Positions 61,751 through 64,000 of a stretch of 64,000 bases of DNA are shown piece after piece. Within the stretch, counting starts at the first letter, position 1, and each line of letters opens with the position of its first letter. The notes under the pieces were generated by a model. That model was not told where the DNA came from. It saw only the letters and a program-made list of their open reading frames with translations, and searched no databases. The position numbers and the translations under genes are program-made. Source of the DNA: Plantactinospora sp. BC1 (GTDB lineage Bacteria > Actinomycetota > Actinomycetes > Mycobacteriales > Micromonosporaceae); contig NZ_CP028158.1 in NCBI RefSeq assembly GCF_003030345.1, positions 4,526,001-4,590,000 on the forward strand, in the 5' to 3' direction.

Positions 61751-63283
61751 ATGTCCGTGGCCGTCCAACCTGACGCCGGGAGCGACAAGCTCGATCCCGG
61801 CGTCCTGAGGGTCGCCGGTGTGGTGGTGCTCGGCGCCATCATGTCGATCCTCGACGTCACCGTCGTCAGCGTCGCGATACCGACCTTCCAGCGCGAGTTC
61901 GACGCCAGCTACGCCACCGTCGCATGGACGATGACGGCGTACACGCTGGCCCTGGCCACGGTGATCCCGATCACCGGCTGGGCGGCCGACCGGTTCGGCA
62001 CCAAGCGCCTCTACCTGATGTCGCTGGTGCTCTTCCTCGGCGGCTCGGCGCTGTGCAGCGTGGCCTGGGACATCGGCCCACTGATCGTCTTCCGGGCTCT
62101 CCAGGGTCTCGGCGGCGGCATGCTGATGCCGCTCGGCATGACGATCATGACTCGCGCCGCCGGCCCGCACCGGGTCGGCCGGGTGATGGCCGTGCTCGGC
62201 GTACCGATGCTGCTCGGCCCGATCGGCGGCCCGATCCTCGGCGGCTGGCTGATCGAGGCGGCCTCCTGGCACTGGATCTTCCTGATCAACGTGCCGGTCG
62301 GGATCATCGCCTTCGTCTTCGCGCTGCGGGTCCTGCCCAAGGATGAGCCGCAGCCCTCCGAGTCGTTCGACTTCCTCGGCATGCTGCTGCTCTCGCCGGG
62401 TCTCGCGCTCTTCCTCTACGGCGTCTCCTCCATCCCGGAGGAGGGCACCGTCGCCGCCGCCAAGGTGCTGGTTCCGGCGATCATCGGCCTGCTGCTGATC
62501 CTCGCGTTCGTGGCGCACGCCCTGCGCAAGGACCACCCGCTGATCGACCTCAAGCTGTTCAGGAACCGCAACCTCACCGTCTCGGTCGTCACGATGACGC
62601 TCTTCACCGTGGCGTTCATGGGCGCGATGCTGCTGCTGCCCAGCTACTTCCTCCAGGTACGCGGCGAGGGGACCCTCGACGCCGGCCTGCTGCTCGCCCC
62701 GCAGGGCATCGGCGCGATGCTGACCATGCCGATCGCCGGCCGGCTGACCGACCGGATCGGCCCCGGCAAGCTGGTACTCGGCGGAATCGTGCTGATCGCC
62801 CTGGGGCTCGCCCCGTTCACCCAGATCACCGCCGACAGCTCGTATGGGCTGCTCCTCGGTGGCCTGTTCGTGATGGGCATGGGAATGGGCATGACCATGA
62901 TGCCGATGATGTCGGCGGCGATGGCTAGCCTCACCCACCAGCAGGTCGCCCGGGGCTCCACGATGATGAACATCGTCCAGCAGACCGCCGGCTCCATCGG
63001 CACCGCCGTGATGTCCGTCATCCTCACCAACCGGGTGCTGGAGAGCCAGGCGGCCACCGCGTACAGCGCGGTCACCCAGGGGCAGGTGCCGCGCGACCAG
63101 GTGCCGCCGGAGGTACTCACCCAGGGGCAGGCGTCGCTGGCCGACGCGTTCAGCCAGACGTACGTGATCGCGCTGGTGCTGATCGTCCTCTGTGTCATAC
63201 CGGCGGTGCTGCTGCCGCGCAAGCGGATCGAGCCGGCCGCGCCGGAGCAGGGCGAGGTGCCGGTCCCGGTCGTCATGCACTGA
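61751..63283 (+). CDS. DHA2-family MFS drug:proton antiporter (14-helix type)
   Basis: 510 aa; ATG with AAAGGAG 8 nt upstream. Motif D1 (LDVTVVSVAIPTF), motif A (GWAADRFGTKRLYL), motif B region (RALQGLGGGMLMPLGMTI), and antiporter motif C (GVPMLLGPIGGPILGGWLI) are all present; later helices are Met-rich (MGMGMGMTMMPMMSAAM). EmrB/QacA-like exporters pump cationic or hydrophobic drugs. Control by the divergent MarR fits. Confidence 0.94.
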   Translation: MSVAVQPDAGSDKLDPGVLRVAGVVVLGAIMSILDVTVVSVAIPTFQREFDASYATVAWTMTAYTLALATVIPITGWAADRFGTKRLYLMSLVLFLGGSALCSVAWDIGPLIVFRALQGLGGGMLMPLGMTIMTRAAGPHRVGRVMAVLGVPMLLGPIGGPILGGWLIEAASWHWIFLINVPVGIIAFVFALRVLPKDEPQPSESFDFLGMLLLSPGLALFLYGVSSIPEEGTVAAAKVLVPAIIGLLLILAFVAHALRKDHPLIDLKLFRNRNLTVSVVTMTLFTVAFMGAMLLLPSYFLQVRGEGTLDAGLLLAPQGIGAMLTMPIAGRLTDRIGPGKLVLGGIVLIALGLAPFTQITADSSYGLLLGGLFVMGMGMGMTMMPMMSAAMASLTHQQVARGSTMMNIVQQTAGSIGTAVMSVILTNRVLESQAATAYSAVTQGQVPRDQVPPEVLTQGQASLADAFSQTYVIALVLIVLCVIPAVLLPRKRIEPAAPEQGEVPVPVVMH

Positions 63284-63292
63284 CGAGCACAC

Positions 63293-63351
63293 CCCGGAGC
63301 GCCGCTCCGGGCACCGCGAAGCCCTCCCGCCGCTCCGGCGGGAGGGCTTCG
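63293..63351. terminator. Twin hairpins after exporter
   Basis: Hairpin 1: 8-bp stem 63293-63300/63304-63311. Hairpin 2: perfect 16-bp stem 63317-63332/63336-63351 with a 3-nt CTC loop. Back-to-back stems make a strong stop before the DUF2243 gene. Confidence 0.8.
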
Positions 63352-63464
63352 GCGTCCGCACCGGCCCCGGCCGGGACGAATCGGCGTCCTCCGCACGGTT
63401 ACTTCCGCCTTGTCCGGGTACCCGGGAGTGCACAGCGGGCAGGGACGGAGGCGGAGGCGGACCG

Positions 63465-64000
63465 ATGACGACCACCAGGGGTGAGGAACGGGCCGCCGTC
63501 AGGCCGGCCAGCCTCAGGTTGCCGGGGATCGTGCTGGGGGTGGGGCTCGGCGGATTCGTCGACGGCATCCTGCTGCACCAGATCCTGCAATGGCACCACC
63601 TGCTCAGCAGCACCAACACCGACAACGTCGGGGTGCGGTACTACGACCCGAAGACCGTACCCGGGCTGGAGATGAACACCCTCTGGGACGGCATCTTCCA
63701 CGCGGTCTGCTGGCTGGCCGTCCTGATCGGCCTGGCCATCCTCTATTCCCGGGTGACCCACCACCGCCGCCGGGTCTGGACCTCCCGGGTCCTGTGGGGC
63801 TGGATCCTGGTCGGCTGGGGGCTGTTCAACCTCGTCGAAGGCATCCTCGACCACCACATCCTCGGCATCCACCACGTCTATCCGGGCCCGGACCAGCTCT
63901 GGTGGGACATCGCCTTCCTCGTCCTCGGCGCGCTGCTGGTCGTCGGCGGCTGGCTGCTCCAGCGCGGCGGACGCTCGTTCGACCCCGTCTCCGGGCCCGA
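63465..64000 (+). CDS. DUF2243 membrane protein, cut by window end
   Basis: 178 codons visible from ATG 63465 (GGAGGCGG upstream), still open at 64000. GIVLGVGLGGFVDGILLHQILQWHHLLS, then DGIFHAVCWLAVLIGLAILYS, GWGLFNLVEGILDHHILGIHHVYPGPDQLWWDIAFLVLGALLVVGGWLL. His-rich paired helices and GFVDGILLHQ are characteristic of DUF2243. The many His residues hint at metal or haem binding, but function is not established. Confidence 0.92.
   Translation, partial: MTTTRGEERAAVRPASLRLPGIVLGVGLGGFVDGILLHQILQWHHLLSSTNTDNVGVRYYDPKTVPGLEMNTLWDGIFHAVCWLAVLIGLAILYSRVTHHRRRVWTSRVLWGWILVGWGLFNLVEGILDHHILGIHHVYPGPDQLWWDIAFLVLGALLVVGGWLLQRGGRSFDPVSGP

Noticed and set aside
63317-63351. Hairpin with GAAGCC arms as a third copy of the 102-bp repeat
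   Set aside because: Only the short GAAGCC word is shared; flanks and loop differ, and location fits an ordinary terminator.
61721-63625. 634-aa minus-strand ORF over the MFS gene
   Set aside because: His/Asp/Arg-rich shadow; plus-strand product has all DHA2 motifs and an SD.

Overview
The window is very GC-rich DNA with dense genes, frequent GTG and occasional TTG starts, 4-nt ATGA/GTGA overlaps and typical actinomycete families: SARP, DUF397/DUF5753, TIGR04222-like, DUF2243, an AICE-type integrase and RepSA, and an actinobacterial c-di-AMP riboswitch. A Micromonosporaceae chromosome (Micromonospora or Plantactinospora type) is the best guess. That is an inference from gene content, not a sequence match.

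Layout. 0-8.4 kb: a five-helix membrane protein, a hot-dog thioesterase-like protein, a multicopper oxidase (MCO1), a disaccharide-phosphorolysis pair (beta-phosphoglucomutase and GH65), and a secreted wall-hydrolase-like protein whose leader is a clear c-di-AMP (ydaO-yuaA) riboswitch. 8.4-14 kb: a divergent cupin/Rrf2 pair with a perfect dyad, a saccharopine-dehydrogenase-like enzyme divergent from a GlxA-type regulator, a hydrolase and a TIGR04222-like membrane protein. 14.1-17.2 kb: an ApbE, FMN-binding lipoprotein-like and ferric-reductase-like operon that looks like a complete trans-membrane flavin electron-transfer module. 18.4-21.7 kb: a large SARP/NB-ARC/TPR regulator with three exact 11-bp-phased heptamers in front of it. 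21.7-37.5 kb: mixed regulators and enzymes, including a NarL-type regulator with two overlapping kinase genes (one degenerate), Nudix, DedA, an ArsR-SRPBCC operon with two matching operators, LysE, and a kinase-fold phosphotransferase with a pentapeptide-repeat tail. 37.6-39.1 kb: a secreted GH10-CBM2 xylanase. 39.6-41.5 kb: an ECF42-like sigma factor with its DGPF/YCII partner. 41.6-47.6 kb: an epimerase, an HTH-SRPBCC pair, a second MCO behind a small membrane protein, and a MerR/SDR divergent pair with a textbook 19-bp-spacer promoter.

47.8-56.2 kb is the accessory region. A tRNA-Arg(CCT) is followed by a decayed integrative element: a frameshifted, internally deleted integrase, an intact-looking excisionase, and a RepSA gene truncated by the end of an IS481-type insertion sequence. 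Next comes a module of DUF1801, two VOC proteins, a LuxR/NB-ARC regulator and RidA, bracketed by two direct copies of a 102-bp hairpin repeat whose stems co-vary. 56.2-64 kb returns to ordinary content: a THUMP-type RNA methyltransferase, GNAT, SDR, the XRE-DUF397 pair, a methyltransferase, a MarR/MFS exporter pair and a DUF2243 gene cut by the window edge.

A recurring feature is short tandem duplication, in intergenic DNA (periods 6, 13, 18, 21, 23 and 23 bp) and inside genes (15, 27 and 54 bp). Named families were recognised by eye from motifs. No database search was run.
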